Both the position numbers and the translations under genes were made by a program. Shown here piece after piece: positions 1-12,529 of a DNA stretch of 64,000 nt. This stretch comes from Peronospora farinosa. Taxonomy: Eukaryota; Oomycota; Peronosporomycetes; Peronosporales; Peronosporaceae. The stretch's first letter is position 1, and every line of letters starts with the position of its first letter. The notes under the pieces are model-generated. The model searched no databases, was not told the origin of the DNA, and saw only the letters and a list, made by a program, of their open reading frames with translations. The stretch lies in assembly GCA_947646735.1 (NCBI GenBank), contig CANTFK010000210.1, forward strand, positions 1 to 64,000, written 5' to 3'.

Positions 1-75
1 GCGACGTCTTTTGGGTTCTACGCAACAGTAAAACTTGCGTGAACTTCGTTTCACACCGCTGCCCCACGTTAGGTT

Positions 76-95
76 TGTCATGGTACGGCATGACA
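76..95. other. Spacer hairpin, repeated in each unit (copy 1 shown)
   Basis: TGTCATG and CATGACA form a perfect 7-bp stem around the loop GTACGG. Alleles b and c and the CATGACG variant shorten the stem but keep at least five pairs. It lies on the far side of the candidate T4 terminator from the tRNA. No function can be assigned. Confidence 0.4.
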
Positions 96-143
96 TGGCC
101 CAGCAGATCAGGTGCATCGGTCAGTACAGGCAGTGCCGATGAG

Positions 144-147
144 AAAA
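144..147 (-). terminator. First T4 tract downstream of tRNA copy 1 (candidate Pol III terminator)
   Basis: Downstream of the tRNA on the minus strand only T3 runs occur (CCTTTGC, CTTTGC, CTTTC). The first run of four Ts lies about 166 nt beyond the tRNA 3' end. The equivalent tract is kept in every spacer variant (GAGAAAACT, GAGAAAATC, GAGAAAATT on the plus strand). Pol III normally needs at least four Ts in eukaryotes, so a trailer of about 165 nt is possible. Termination at the nearer T3 runs is the alternative. Confidence 0.35.
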
Positions 148-312
148 CTAATGTGTCGCCGCGTGCTACAACTGGCGAGCTGTCAAGTGGTCATGCGGCC
201 ACGTCGGTATATGCGAACAGCGCGTTAGTCGTACAAAGACGACATCCACGCCGTGACGATGCCAGGGATGCTAGCAGAGAAGAAAGCGTCGCAGCAAAGA
301 AGAGCAAAGGTG

Positions 313-385
313 TTCCCACACCGGGACTCGAACCCGGGTCTGCTGGGTGAGAGCCAGCTATCCTAACCGCCTAGACTATATGGGA
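313..385 (-). tRNA. tRNA-Glu (anticodon CTC), array copy 1
   Basis: Read on the minus strand it folds as a standard cloverleaf. The 7-bp acceptor stem is TCCCATA/TGTGGGA with one T-G pair and discriminator A. The anticodon stem is GCTGG/CCAGC and the loop CTCTCAC, giving anticodon CTC, which decodes GAG. The T stem is CCGGG/CCCGG. The internal promoter is intact: A box TAGTCTAGGCG and B box GGTTCGAGTCC both fit the eukaryotic Pol III consensus. No intron is present and CCA is not encoded. Spacer alleles a/G/C. Confidence 0.96.
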
Positions 386-918
386 AGGCTGGACGAGACG
401 TGCGCCAATCACGCCAGAATGCTGCAAACTATCTCACGTCCCACGTACAACAGGCAGAGTCAACCACGCTGTACACGCTCCACACTAGTAGTATGCCTGC
501 AGCCGGCACTATCACCTCCTCAACCTCAACTGTTTTTCTGCATTCGACGAAATCGACGCACTACATCACGCGCACAATCTAATACCGCGATACGGTGACT
601 AAGTTGTGCGACGTCTTTTGGGTTCTACGCAACAGTAAAACTTGCGTGAACTTCGTTTCACACCGCTGCCCCACGTTAGGTTTTCATGGTACGGCATGAC
701 ATGGCCCAGCAGATCAGGTGCATCGGTCAGTACAGGCAGTGCCGATGAGAAAACTAATGTGTCGCCGCGTGCTACAACTGGCGAGTTGTCAAGTGGTCAT
801 GCGGCCACGTCGGTATATGCGAACAGCGCGTTAGTCGTACAAAGACGACATCCACGCCGTGACGATGCCAGGGATGCTAGCAGAGAAGAAAGCGTCGCAG
901 CAAAGAAGAGCAAAGGTG

Positions 919-991
919 TTCCCACACCGGGACTCGAACCCGGGTCTGCTGGGTGAGAGCCAGCTATCCTAACCGCCTAGACTATATGGGA
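919..991 (-). tRNA. tRNA-Glu (CTC), array copy 2
   Basis: Gene identical to copy 1. Spacer alleles b/G/C. Confidence 0.95.
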
Positions 992-1525
992 AGGCTGGAC
1001 GAGACGTGCGCCAATCACGCCAGAATGCTGCAAACTATCTCACGTCCCACGTACAACAGGCAGAGTCAACCACGCTGTACACGCTCCACACTAGTAGTAT
1101 GCCTGCAGCCGGCACTATCACCTCCTCAACCTCAACTGTTTTTCTGCATTCGACGAAATCGACGCACTACATCACGCGCACAATCTAATACCGCGATACG
1201 GTGACTAAGTTGTGCGACGTCTTTTGGGTTCTACGCAACAGTAAAACTTGCGTGAACTTCGTTTCACACCGCTGCCCCACGTTAGGTTTGTCATGGTACG
1301 GCATGACATGGCCCAGCAGATCAGGTGCATCGGTCAGTACAGGCAGTGCCGATGAGAAAACTAATGTGTCGCCGCGTGCTACAACTGGCGAGTTGTCAAG
1401 TGGTCATGCGGCCACGTCGGTATATGCGAACAGCGCGTTAGTCGTACAAAGACGACATCCACGCCGTGACGATGCCAGGGATGCTAGCAGAGAAGAAAGC
1501 GTCGCAGCAAAGAAGAGCAAAGGTG

Positions 1526-1598
1526 TTCCCACACCGGGACTCGAACCCGGGTCTGCTGGGTGAGAGCCAGCTATCCTAACCGCCTAGACTATATGGGA
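1526..1598 (-). tRNA. tRNA-Glu (CTC), array copy 3
   Basis: Gene identical to copy 1. Spacer alleles a/G/C. Confidence 0.95.
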
Positions 1599-2131
1599 AG
1601 GCTGGACGAGACGTGCGCCAATCACGCCAGAATGCTGCAAACTATCTCACGTCCCACGTACAACAGGCAGAGTCAACCACGCTGTACACGCTCCACACTA
1701 GTAGTATGCCTGCAGCCGGCACTATCACCTCCTCAACCTCAACTGTTTTTCTGCATTCGACGAAATCGACGCACTACATCACGCGCACAATCTAATACCG
1801 CGATACGGTGACTAAGTTGTGCGACGTCTTTTGGGTTCTACGCAACAGTAAAACTTGCGTGAACTTCGTTTCACACCGCTGCCCCACGTTAGGTTTTCAT
1901 GGTACGGCATGACATGGCCCAGCAGATCAGGTGCATCGGTCAGTACAGGCAGTGCCGATGAGAAAACTAATGTGTCGCCGCGTGCTACAACTGGCGAGTT
2001 GTCAAGTGGTCATGCGGCCACGTCGGTATATGCGAACAGCGCGTTAGTCGTACAAAGACGACATCCACGCCGTGACGATGCCAGGGATGCTAGCAGAGAA
2101 GAAAGCGTCGCAGCAAAGAAGAGCAAAGGTG

Positions 2132-2204
2132 TTCCCACACCGGGACTCGAACCCGGGTCTGCTGGGTGAGAGCCAGCTATCCTAACCGCCTAGACTATAT
2201 GGGA
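2132..2204 (-). tRNA. tRNA-Glu (CTC), array copy 4
   Basis: Gene identical to copy 1. Spacer alleles b/G/C. Confidence 0.95.
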
Positions 2205-2738
2205 AGGCTGGACGAGACGTGCGCCAATCACGCCAGAATGCTGCAAACTATCTCACGTCCCACGTACAACAGGCAGAGTCAACCACGCTGTACACGCTCC
2301 ACACTAGTAGTATGCCTGCAGCCGGCACTATCACCTCCTCAACCTCAACTGTTTTTCTGCATTCGACGAAATAGACGCACTACATCACGCGCACAATCTA
2401 ATACCGCGATACGGTGACTAAGTTGTGCGACGTCTTTTGGGTTCTACGCAACAGTAAAACTTGCGTGAACTTCGTTTCACACCGCTGCCCCACGTTAGGT
2501 TTGTCATGGTACGGCATGACATGGCCCAGCAGATCAGGTGCATCGGTCAGTACAGGCAGTGCCGATGAGAAAACTAATGTGTCGCCGCGTGCTACAACTG
2601 GCGAGTTGTCAAGTGGTCATGCGGCCACGTCGGTATATGCGAACAGCGCGTTAGTCGTACAAAGACGACATCCACGCCGTGACGATGCCAGGGATGCTAG
2701 CAGAGAAGAAAGCGTCGCAGCAAAGAAGAGCAAAGGTG

Positions 2739-2811
2739 TTCCCACACCGGGACTCGAACCCGGGTCTGCTGGGTGAGAGCCAGCTATCCTAACCGCCTAG
2801 ACTATATGGGA
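2739..2811 (-). tRNA. tRNA-Glu (CTC), array copy 5
   Basis: Gene identical to copy 1. Spacer alleles a/A/C. Confidence 0.95.
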
Positions 2812-3345
2812 AGGCTGGACGAGACGTGCGCCAATCACACCAGAATGCTGCAAACTATCTCACGTCCCACGTACAACAGGCAGAGTCAACCACGCTGTAC
2901 ACGCTCCACACTAGTAGTATGCCTGCAGCCGGCACTATCACCTCCTCAACCTCAACTGTTTTTCTGCATTCGACGAAATCGACGCACTACATCACGCGCA
3001 CAATCTAATACCGCGATACGGTGACTAAGTTGTGCGACGTCTTTTGGGTTCTACGCAACAGTAAAACTTGCGTGAACTTCGTTTCACACCGCTGCCCCAC
3101 GTTAGGTTTGTCATGGTACGGCATGACATGGCCCAGCAGATCAGGTGCATCGGTCAGTACAGGCAGTGCCGATGAGAAAACTAATGTGTCGCCGCGTGCT
3201 ACAACTGGCGAGTTGTCAAGTGGTCATGCGGCCACGTCGGTATATGCGAACAGCGCGTTAGTCGTACAAAGACGACATCCACGCCGTGACGATGCCAGGG
3301 ATGCTAGCAGAGAAGAAAGCGTCGCAGCAAAGAAGAGCAAAGGTG

Positions 3346-3418
3346 TTCCCACACCGGGACTCGAACCCGGGTCTGCTGGGTGAGAGCCAGCTATCCTAAC
3401 CGCCTAGACTATATGGGA
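3346..3418 (-). tRNA. tRNA-Glu (CTC), array copy 6
   Basis: Gene identical to copy 1. Spacer alleles a/G/C. Confidence 0.95.
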
Positions 3419-3952
3419 AGGCTGGACGAGACGTGCGCCAATCACGCCAGAATGCTGCAAACTATCTCACGTCCCACGTACAACAGGCAGAGTCAACCAC
3501 GCTGTACACGCTCCACACTAGTAGTATGCCTGCAGCCGGCACTATCACCTCCTCAACCTCAACTGTTTTTCTGCATTCGACGAAATAGACGCACTACATC
3601 ACGCGCACAATCTAATACCGCGATACGGTGACTAAGTTGTGCGACGTCTTTTGGGTTCTACGCAACAGTAAAACTTGCGTGAACTTCGTTTCACACCGCT
3701 GCCCCACGTTAGGTTTGTCATGGTACGGCATGACATGGCCCAGCAGATCAGGTGCATCGGTCAGTACAGGCAGTGCCGATGAGAAAACTAATGTGTCGCC
3801 GCGTGCTACAACTGGCGAGTTGTCAAGTGGTCATGCGGCCACGTCGGTATATGCGAACAGCGCGTTAGTCGTACAAAGACGACATCCACGCCGTGACGAT
3901 GCCAGGGATGCTAGCAGAGAAGAAAGCGTCGCAGCAAAGAAGAGCAAAGGTG

Positions 3953-4025
3953 TTCCCACACCGGGACTCGAACCCGGGTCTGCTGGGTGAGAGCCAGCTA
4001 TCCTAACCGCCTAGACTATATGGGA
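3953..4025 (-). tRNA. tRNA-Glu (CTC), array copy 7
   Basis: Gene identical to copy 1. Spacer alleles a/G/C. Confidence 0.95.
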
Positions 4026-4559
4026 AGGCTGGACGAGACGTGCGCCAATCACGCCAGAATGCTGCAAACTATCTCACGTCCCACGTACAACAGGCAGAGT
4101 CAACCACGCTGTACACGCTCCACACTAGTAGTATGCCTGCAGCCGGCACTATCACCTCCTCAACCTCAACTGTTTTTCTGCATTCGACGAAATAGACGCA
4201 CTACATCACGCGCACAATCTAATACCGCGATACGGTGACTAAGTTGTGCGACGTCTTTTGGGTTCTACGCAACAGTAAAACTTGCGTGAACTTCGTTTCA
4301 CACCGCTGCCCCACGTTAGGTTTGTCATGGTACGGCATGACATGGCCCAGCAGATCAGGTGCATCGGTCAGTACAGGCAGTGCCGATGAGAAAACTAATG
4401 TGTCGCCGCGTGCTACAACTGGTGAGTTGTCAAGTGGTCATGCGGCCACGTCGGTATATGCGAACAGCGCGTTAGTCGTACAAAGACGACATCCACGCCG
4501 TGACGATGCCAGGGATGCTAGCAGAGAAGAAAGCGTCGCAGCAAAGAAGAGCAAAGGTG

Positions 4560-4632
4560 TTCCCACACCGGGACTCGAACCCGGGTCTGCTGGGTGAGAG
4601 CCAGCTATCCTAACCGCCTAGACTATATGGGA
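4560..4632 (-). tRNA. tRNA-Glu (CTC), array copy 8
   Basis: Gene identical to copy 1. Spacer alleles a/A/A, the first unit with the A allele at site 3. Confidence 0.95.
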
Positions 4633-5166
4633 AGGCTGGACGAGACGTGCGCCAATCACACCAGAATGCTGCAAACTATCTCACGTCCCACGTACAACAG
4701 GCAGAGTCAACCACGCTGTACACGCTCCACACTAGTAGTATGCCTGCAGCCGGCACTATCACCTCCTCAACCTCAACTGTTTTTCTGCATTCGACGAAAT
4801 AGACGCAATACATCACGCGCACAATCTAATACCGCGATACGGTGACTAAGTTGTGCGACGTCTTTTGGGTTCTACGCAACAGTAAAACTTGCGTGAACTT
4901 CGTTTCACACCGCTGCCCCACGTTAGGTTTGTCATGGTACGGCATGACATGGCCCAGCAGATCAGGTGCATCGGTCAGTACAGGCAGTGCCGATGAGAAA
5001 ACTAATGTGTCGCCGCGTGCTACAACTGGTGAGTTGTCAAGTGGTCATGCGGCCACGTCGGTATATGCGAACAGCGCGTTAGTCGTACAAAGACGACATC
5101 CACGCCGTGACGATGCCAGGGATGCTAGCAGAGAAGAAAGCGTCGCAGCAAAGAAGAGCAAAGGTG

Positions 5167-5239
5167 TTCCCACACCGGGACTCGAACCCGGGTCTGCTGG
5201 GTGAGAGCCAGCTATCCTAACCGCCTAGACTATATGGGA
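5167..5239 (-). tRNA. tRNA-Glu (CTC), array copy 9
   Basis: Gene identical to copy 1. Spacer alleles a/A/C. Confidence 0.95.
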
Positions 5240-5773
5240 AGGCTGGACGAGACGTGCGCCAATCACACCAGAATGCTGCAAACTATCTCACGTCCCACGT
5301 ACAACAGGCAGAGTCAACCACGCTGTACACGCTCCACACTAGTAGTATGCCTGCAGCCGGCACTATCACCTCCTCAACCTCAACTGTTTTTCTGCATTCG
5401 ACGAAATAGACGCACTACATCACGCGCACAATCTAATACCGCGATACGGTGACTAAGTTGTGCGACGTCTTTTGGGTTCTACGCAACAGTAAAACTTGCG
5501 TGAACTTCGTTTCACACCGCTGCCCCACGTTAGTTTGTCATGGTACGGCATGACATGGCCCAGCAGATCAGGTGCATCGGTCAGTACAGGCAGTGCCGAT
5601 GAGAAAATCTAATGTGTCGCCGCGTGCTACAACTGGCGAGTTGTCAAGTGGTCATGCGGCCACGTCGGTATATGCGAACAGCGCGTTAGTCGTACAAAGA
5701 CGACATCCACGCCGTGACGATGCCAGGGATGCTAGCAGAGAAGAAAGCGTCGCAGCAAAGAAGAGCAAAGGTG

Positions 5774-5846
5774 TTCCCACACCGGGACTCGAACCCGGGT
5801 CTGCTGGGTGAGAGCCAGCTATCCTAACCGCCTAGACTATATGGGA
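5774..5846 (-). tRNA. tRNA-Glu (CTC), array copy 10
   Basis: Gene identical to copy 1. Spacer alleles c/G/A; first unit of the central block with the c deletion. Confidence 0.95.
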
Positions 5847-6379
5847 AGGCTGGACGAGACGTGCGCCAATCACGCCAGAATGCTGCAAACTATCTCACGT
5901 CCCACGTACAACAGGCAGAGTCAACCACGCTGTACACGCTCCACACTAGTAGTATGCCTGCAGCCGGCACTATCACCTCCTCAACCTCAACTGTTTTTCT
6001 GCATTCGACGAAATAGACGCAATACATCACGCGCACAATCTAATACCGCGATACGGTGACTAAGTTGTGCGACGTCTTTTGGGTTCTACGCAACAGTAAA
6101 ACTTGCGTGAACTTCGTTTCACACCGCTGCCCCACGTTAGTTTGTCATGGTACGGCATGACATGGCCCAGCAGATCAGGTGCATCGGTCAGTACAGGCAG
6201 TGCCGATGAGAAAACTAATGTGTCGCCGCGTGCTACAACTGGCGAGTTGTCAAGTGGTCATGCGGCCACGTCGGTATATGCGAACAGCGCGTTAGTCGTA
6301 CAAAGACGACATCCACGCCGTGACGATGCCAGGGATGCTAGCAGAGAAGAAAGCGTCGCAGCAAAGAAGAGCAAAGGTG

Positions 6380-6452
6380 TTCCCACACCGGGACTCGAAC
6401 CCGGGTCTGCTGGGTGAGAGCCAGCTATCCTAACCGCCTAGACTATATGGGA
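6380..6452 (-). tRNA. tRNA-Glu (CTC), array copy 11
   Basis: Gene identical to copy 1. Spacer alleles c/A/A. Confidence 0.95.
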
Positions 6453-6986
6453 AGGCTGGACGAGACGTGCGCCAATCACACCAGAATGCTGCAAACTATC
6501 TCACGTCCCACGTACAACAGGCAGAGTCAACCACGCTGTACACGCTCCACACTAGTAGTATGCCTGCAGCCGGCACTATCACCTCCTCAACCTCAACTGT
6601 TTTTCTGCATTCGACGAAATAGACGCAATACATCACGCGCACAATCTAATACCGCGATACGGTGACTAAGTTGTGCGACGTCTTTTGGGTTCTACGCAAC
6701 AGTAAAACTTGCGTGAACTTCGTTTCACACCGCTGCCCCACGTTAGGTTTGTCATGGTACGGCATGACATGGCCCAGCAGATCAGGTGCATCGGTCAGTA
6801 CAGGCAGTGCCGATGAGAAAACTAATGTGTCGCCGCGTGCTACAACTGGCGAGTTGTCAAGTGGTCATGCGGCCACGTCGGTATATGCGAACAGCGCGTT
6901 AGTCGTACAAAGACGACATCCACGCCGTGACGATGCCAGGGATGCTAGCAGAGAAGAAAGCGTCGCAGCAAAGAAGAGCAAAGGTG

Positions 6987-7059
6987 TTCCCACACCGGGA
7001 CTCGAACCCGGGTCTGCTGGGTGAGAGCCAGCTATCCTAACCGCCTAGACTATATGGGA
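6987..7059 (-). tRNA. tRNA-Glu (CTC), array copy 12
   Basis: Gene identical to copy 1. Spacer alleles a/A/A. Confidence 0.95.
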
Positions 7060-7592
7060 AGGCTGGACGAGACGTGCGCCAATCACACCAGAATGCTGCA
7101 AACTATCTCACGTCCCACGTACAACAGGCAGAGTCAACCACGCTGTACACGCTCCACACTAGTAGTATGCCTGCAGCCGGCACTATCACCTCCTCAACCT
7201 CAACTGTTTTTCTGCATTCGACGAAATAGACGCAATACATCACGCGCACAATCTAATACCGCGATACGGTGACTAAGTTGTGCGACGTCTTTTGGGTTCT
7301 ACGCAACAGTAAAACTTGCGTGAACTTCGTTTCACACCGCTGCCCCACGTTAGTTTGTCATGGTACGGCATGACGTGGCCCAGCAGATCAGGTGCATCGG
7401 TCAGTACAGGCAGTGCCGATGAGAAAACTAATGTGTCGCCGCGTGCTACAACTGGTGAGCTGTCAAGTGGTCATGCGGCCACGTCGGTATATGCGAACAG
7501 CGCGTTAGTCGTACAAAGACGACATCCACGCCGTGACGATGCCAGGGATGCTAGCAGAGAAGAAAGCGTCGCAGCAAAGAAGAGCAAAGGTG

Positions 7593-7665
7593 TTCCCACA
7601 CCGGGACTCGAACCCGGGTCTGCTGGGTGAGAGCCAGCTATCCTAACCGCCTAGACTATATGGGA
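7593..7665 (-). tRNA. tRNA-Glu (CTC), array copy 13
   Basis: Gene identical to copy 1. Spacer alleles c/A/A. Confidence 0.95.
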
Positions 7666-8200
7666 AGGCTGGACGAGACGTGCGCCAATCACACCAGAAT
7701 GCTGCAAACTATCTCACGTCCCACGTACAACAGGCAGAGTCAACCACGCTGTACACGCTCCACACTAGTAGTATGCCTGCAGCCGGCACTATCACCTCCT
7801 CAACCTCAACTGTTTTTCTGCATTCGACGAAATAGACGCAATACATCACGCGCACAATCTAATACCGCGATACGGTGACTAAGTTGTGCGACGTCTTTTG
7901 GGTTCTACGCAACAGTACAACTTGCGTGAACTTCGTTTCACACCGCTGCCCCACGTTAGTTTGTCATGGTACGGCATGACGTGGCCCAGCAGATCAGGTG
8001 CATCGGTCAGTACAGGCAGTGCCGGGGTGAGAAAATCAATGTGTCGCCGCGTGCTACAACTGGTGAGCTGTCAAGTGGTCATGCGGCCACGTCGGTATAT
8101 GCGAACAGCGCGTTAGTCGTACAAAGACGACATCCACGCCGTGACGATGCCAGGGATGCTAGCAGAGAAGAAAGCGTCGCAGCAAAGAAGAGCAAAGGTG

Positions 8201-8273
8201 TTCCCACACCGGGACTCGAACCCGGGTCTGCTGGGTGAGAGCCAGCTATCCTAACCGCCTAGACTATATGGGA
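8201..8273 (-). tRNA. tRNA-Glu (CTC), array copy 14
   Basis: Gene identical to copy 1. Spacer alleles c/A/A; the left spacer also has CAGTACAAC instead of CAGTAAAAC. Confidence 0.95.
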
Positions 8274-8809
8274 AGGCTGGACGAGACGTGCGCCAATCAC
8301 ACCAGAATGCTGCAAACTATCTCACGTCCCACGTACAACAGGCAGAGTCAACCACGCTGTACACGCTCCACACTAGTAGTATGCCTGCAGCCGGCACTAT
8401 CACCTCCTCAACCTCAACTGTTTTTCTGCATTCGACGAAATAGACGCAATACATCACGCGCACAATCTAATACCGCGATACGGTGACTAAGTTGTGCGAC
8501 GTCTTTTGGGTTCTACGCAACAGTAAAACTTGCGTGAACTTCGTTTCACACCGCTGCCCCACGTTAGGTTTGTCATGGTACGGCATGACGTGGCCCAGCA
8601 GATCAGGTGCATCGGTCAGTACAGGCAGTGCCGGGGTGAGAAAATCAATGTGTCGCCGCGTGCTACAACTGGTGAGCTGTCAAGTGGTCATGCGGCCACG
8701 TCGGTATATGCGAACAGCGCGTTAGTCGTACAAAGACGACATCCACGCCGTGACGATGCCAGGGATGCTAGCAGAGAAGAAAGCGTCGCAGCAAAGAAGA
8801 GCAAAGGTG

Positions 8810-8882
8810 TTCCCACACCGGGACTCGAACCCGGGTCTGCTGGGTGAGAGCCAGCTATCCTAACCGCCTAGACTATATGGGA
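8810..8882 (-). tRNA. tRNA-Glu (CTC), array copy 15
   Basis: Gene identical to copy 1. Spacer alleles a/A/A. Confidence 0.95.
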
Positions 8883-9417
8883 AGGCTGGACGAGACGTGC
8901 GCCAATCACACCAGAATGCTGCAAACTATCTCACGTCCCACGTACAACAGGCAGAGTCAACCACGCTGTACACGCTCCACACTAGTAGTATGCCTGCAGC
9001 CGGCACTATCACCTCCTCAACCTCAACTGTTTTTCTGCATTCGACGAAATAGACGCAATACATCACGCGCACAATCTAATACCGCGATACGGTGACTAAG
9101 TTGTGCGACGTCTTTTGGGTTCTACGCAACAGTAAAACTTGCGTGAACTTCGTTTCACACCGCTGCCCCACGTTAGTTTGTCATGGTACGGCATGACGTG
9201 GCCCAGCAGATCAGGTGCATCGGTCAGTACAGGCAGTGCCGGGGTGAGAAAATCAATGTGTCGCCGCGTGCTACAACTGGTGAGCTGTCAAGTGGTCATG
9301 CGGCCACGTCGGTATATGCGAACAGCGCGTTAGTCGTACAAAGACGACATCCACGCCGTGACGATGCCAGGGATGCTAGCAGAGAAGAAAGCGTCGCAGC
9401 AAAGAAGAGCAAAGGTG

Positions 9418-9490
9418 TTCCCACACCGGGACTCGAACCCGGGTCTGCTGGGTGAGAGCCAGCTATCCTAACCGCCTAGACTATATGGGA
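9418..9490 (-). tRNA. tRNA-Glu (CTC), array copy 16
   Basis: Gene identical to copy 1. Spacer alleles c/G/A. Confidence 0.95.
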
Positions 9491-10025
9491 AGGCTGGACG
9501 AGACGTGCGCCAATCACGCCAGAATGCTGCAAACTATCTCACGTCCCACGTACAACAGGCAGAGTCAACCACGCTGTACACGCTCCACACTAGTAGTATG
9601 CCTGCAGCCGGCACTATCACCTCCTCAACCTCAACTGTTTTTCTGCATTCGACGAAATAGACGCAATACATCACGCGCACAATCTAATACCGCGATACGG
9701 TGACTAAGTTGTGCGACGTCTTTTGGGTTCTACGCAACAGTAAAACTTGCGTGAACTTCGTTTCACACCGCTGCCCCACGTTAGTTTGTCATGGTACGGC
9801 ATGACGTGGCCCAGCAGATCAGGTGCATCGGTCAGTACAGGCAGTGCCGGGATGAGAAAACTAATGTGTCGCCGCGTGCTACAACTGGTGAGCTGTCAAG
9901 TGGTCATGCGGCCACGTCGGTATATGCGAACAGCGCGTTAGTCGTACAAAGACGACATCCACGCCGTGACGATGCCAGGGATGCTAGCAGAGAAGAAAGC
10001 GTCGCAGCAAAGAAGAGCAAAGGTG

Positions 10026-10098
10026 TTCCCACACCGGGACTCGAACCCGGGTCTGCTGGGTGAGAGCCAGCTATCCTAACCGCCTAGACTATATGGGA
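10026..10098 (-). tRNA. tRNA-Glu (CTC), array copy 17
   Basis: Gene identical to copy 1. Spacer alleles c/A/A. Confidence 0.95.
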
Positions 10099-10633
10099 AG
10101 GCTGGACGAGACGTGCGCCAATCACACCAGAATGCTGCAAACTATCTCACGTCCCACGTACAACAGGCAGAGTCAACCACGCTGTACACGCTCCACACTA
10201 GTAGTATGCCTGCAGCCGGCACTATCACCTCCTCAACCTCAACTGTTTTTCTGCATTCGACGAAATAGACGCAATACATCACGCGCACAATCTAATACCG
10301 CGATACGGTGACTAAGTTGTGCGACGTCTTTTGGGTTCTACGCAACAGTAAAACTTGAGTGAACTTCGTTTCACACCGCTGCCCCACGTTAGTTTGTCAT
10401 GGTACGGCATGACGTGGCCCAGCAGATCAGGTGCATCGGTCAGTACAGGCAGTGCCGGGATGAGAAAATCAATGTGTCGCCGCGTGCTACAACTGGTGAG
10501 CTGTCAAGTGGTCATGCGGCCACGTCGGTATATGCGAACAGCGCGTTAGTCGTACAAAGACGACATCCACGCCGTGACGATGCCAGGGATGCTAGCAGAG
10601 AAGAAAGCGTCGCAGCAAAGAAGAGCAAAGGTG

Positions 10634-10706
10634 TTCCCACACCGGGACTCGAACCCGGGTCTGCTGGGTGAGAGCCAGCTATCCTAACCGCCTAGACTAT
10701 ATGGGA
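10634..10706 (-). tRNA. tRNA-Glu (CTC), array copy 18
   Basis: Gene identical to copy 1. Spacer alleles c/G/A. Confidence 0.95.
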
Positions 10707-11239
10707 AGGCTGGACGAGACGTGCGCCAATCACGCCAGAATGCTGCAAACTATCTCACGTCCCACGTACAACAGGCAGAGTCAACCACGCTGTACACGCT
10801 CCACACTAGTAGTATGCCTGCAGCCGGCACTATCACCTCCTCAACCTCAACTGTTTTTCTGCATTCGACGAAATAGACGCAATACATCACGCGCACAATC
10901 TAATACCGCGATACGGTGACTAAGTTGTGCGACGTCTTTTGGGTTCTACGCAACAGTAAAACTTGCGTGAACTTCGTTTCACACCGCTGCCCCACGTTAG
11001 TTTGTCATGGTACGGCATGACGTGGCCCAGCAGATCAGGTGCATCGGTCAGTACAGGCAGTGCCGATGAGAAAACTAATGTGTCGCCGCGTGCTACAACT
11101 GGTGAGCTGTCAAGTGGTCATGCGGCCACGTCGGTATATGCGAACAGCGCGTTAGTCGTACAAAGACGACATCCACGCCGTGACGATGCCAGGGATGCTA
11201 GCAGAGAAGAAAGCGTCGCAGCAAAGAAGAGCAAAGGTG

Positions 11240-11312
11240 TTCCCACACCGGGACTCGAACCCGGGTCTGCTGGGTGAGAGCCAGCTATCCTAACCGCCTA
11301 GACTATATGGGA
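11240..11312 (-). tRNA. tRNA-Glu (CTC), array copy 19
   Basis: Gene identical to copy 1. Spacer alleles c/A/A. Confidence 0.95.
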
Positions 11313-11848
11313 AGGCTGGACGAGACGTGCGCCAATCACACCAGAATGCTGCAAACTATCTCACGTCCCACGTACAACAGGCAGAGTCAACCACGCTGTA
11401 CACGCTCCACACTAGTAGTATGCCTGCAGCCGGCACTATCACCTCCTCAACCTCAACTGTTTTTCTGCATTCGACGAAATAGACGCAATACATCACGCGC
11501 ACAATCTAATACCGCGATACGGTGACTAAGTTGTGCGACGTCTTTTGGGTTCTACGCAACAGTAAAACTTGCGTGAACTTCGTTTCACACCGCTGCCCCA
11601 CGTTAGGTTTGTCATGGTACGGCATGACGTGGCCCAGCAGATCAGGTGCATCGGTCAGTACAGGCAGTGCCGGGGTGAGAAAATCAATGTGTCGCCGCGT
11701 GCTACAACTGGTGAGCTGTCAAGTGGTCATGCGGCCACGTCGGTATATGCGAACAGCGCGTTAGTCGTACAAAGACGACATCCACGCCGTGACGATGCCA
11801 GGGATGCTAGCAGAGAAGAAAGCGTCGCAGCAAAGAAGAGCAAAGGTG

Positions 11849-11921
11849 TTCCCACACCGGGACTCGAACCCGGGTCTGCTGGGTGAGAGCCAGCTATCCT
11901 AACCGCCTAGACTATATGGGA
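11849..11921 (-). tRNA. tRNA-Glu (CTC), array copy 20
   Basis: Gene identical to copy 1. Spacer alleles a/A/A. Confidence 0.95.
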
Positions 11922-12456
11922 AGGCTGGACGAGACGTGCGCCAATCACACCAGAATGCTGCAAACTATCTCACGTCCCACGTACAACAGGCAGAGTCAAC
12001 CACGCTGTACACGCTCCACACTAGTAGTATGCCTGCAGCCGGCACTATCACCTCCTCAACCTCAACTGTTTTTCTGCATTCGACGAAATAGACGCAATAC
12101 ATCACGCGCACAATCTAATACCGCGATACGGTGACTAAGTTGTGCGACGTCTTTTGGGTTCTACGCAACAGTAAAACTTGCGTGAACTTCGTTTCACACC
12201 GCTGCCCCACGTTAGTTTGTCATGGTACGGCATGACGTGGCCCAGCAGATCAGGTGCATCGGTCAGTACAGGCAGTGCCGGGGTGAGAAAATCAATGTGT
12301 CGCCGCGTGCTACAACTGGTGAGCTGTCAAGTGGTCATGCGGCCACGTCGGTATATGCGAACAGCGCGTTAGTCGTACAAAGACGACATCCACGCCGTGA
12401 CGATGCCAGGGATGCTAGCAGAGAAGAAAGCGTCGCAGCAAAGAAGAGCAAAGGTG

Positions 12457-12529
12457 TTCCCACACCGGGACTCGAACCCGGGTCTGCTGGGTGAGAGCCA
12501 GCTATCCTAACCGCCTAGACTATATGGGA
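12457..12529 (-). tRNA. tRNA-Glu (CTC), array copy 21
   Basis: Gene identical to copy 1. Spacer alleles c/A/A. Confidence 0.95.
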
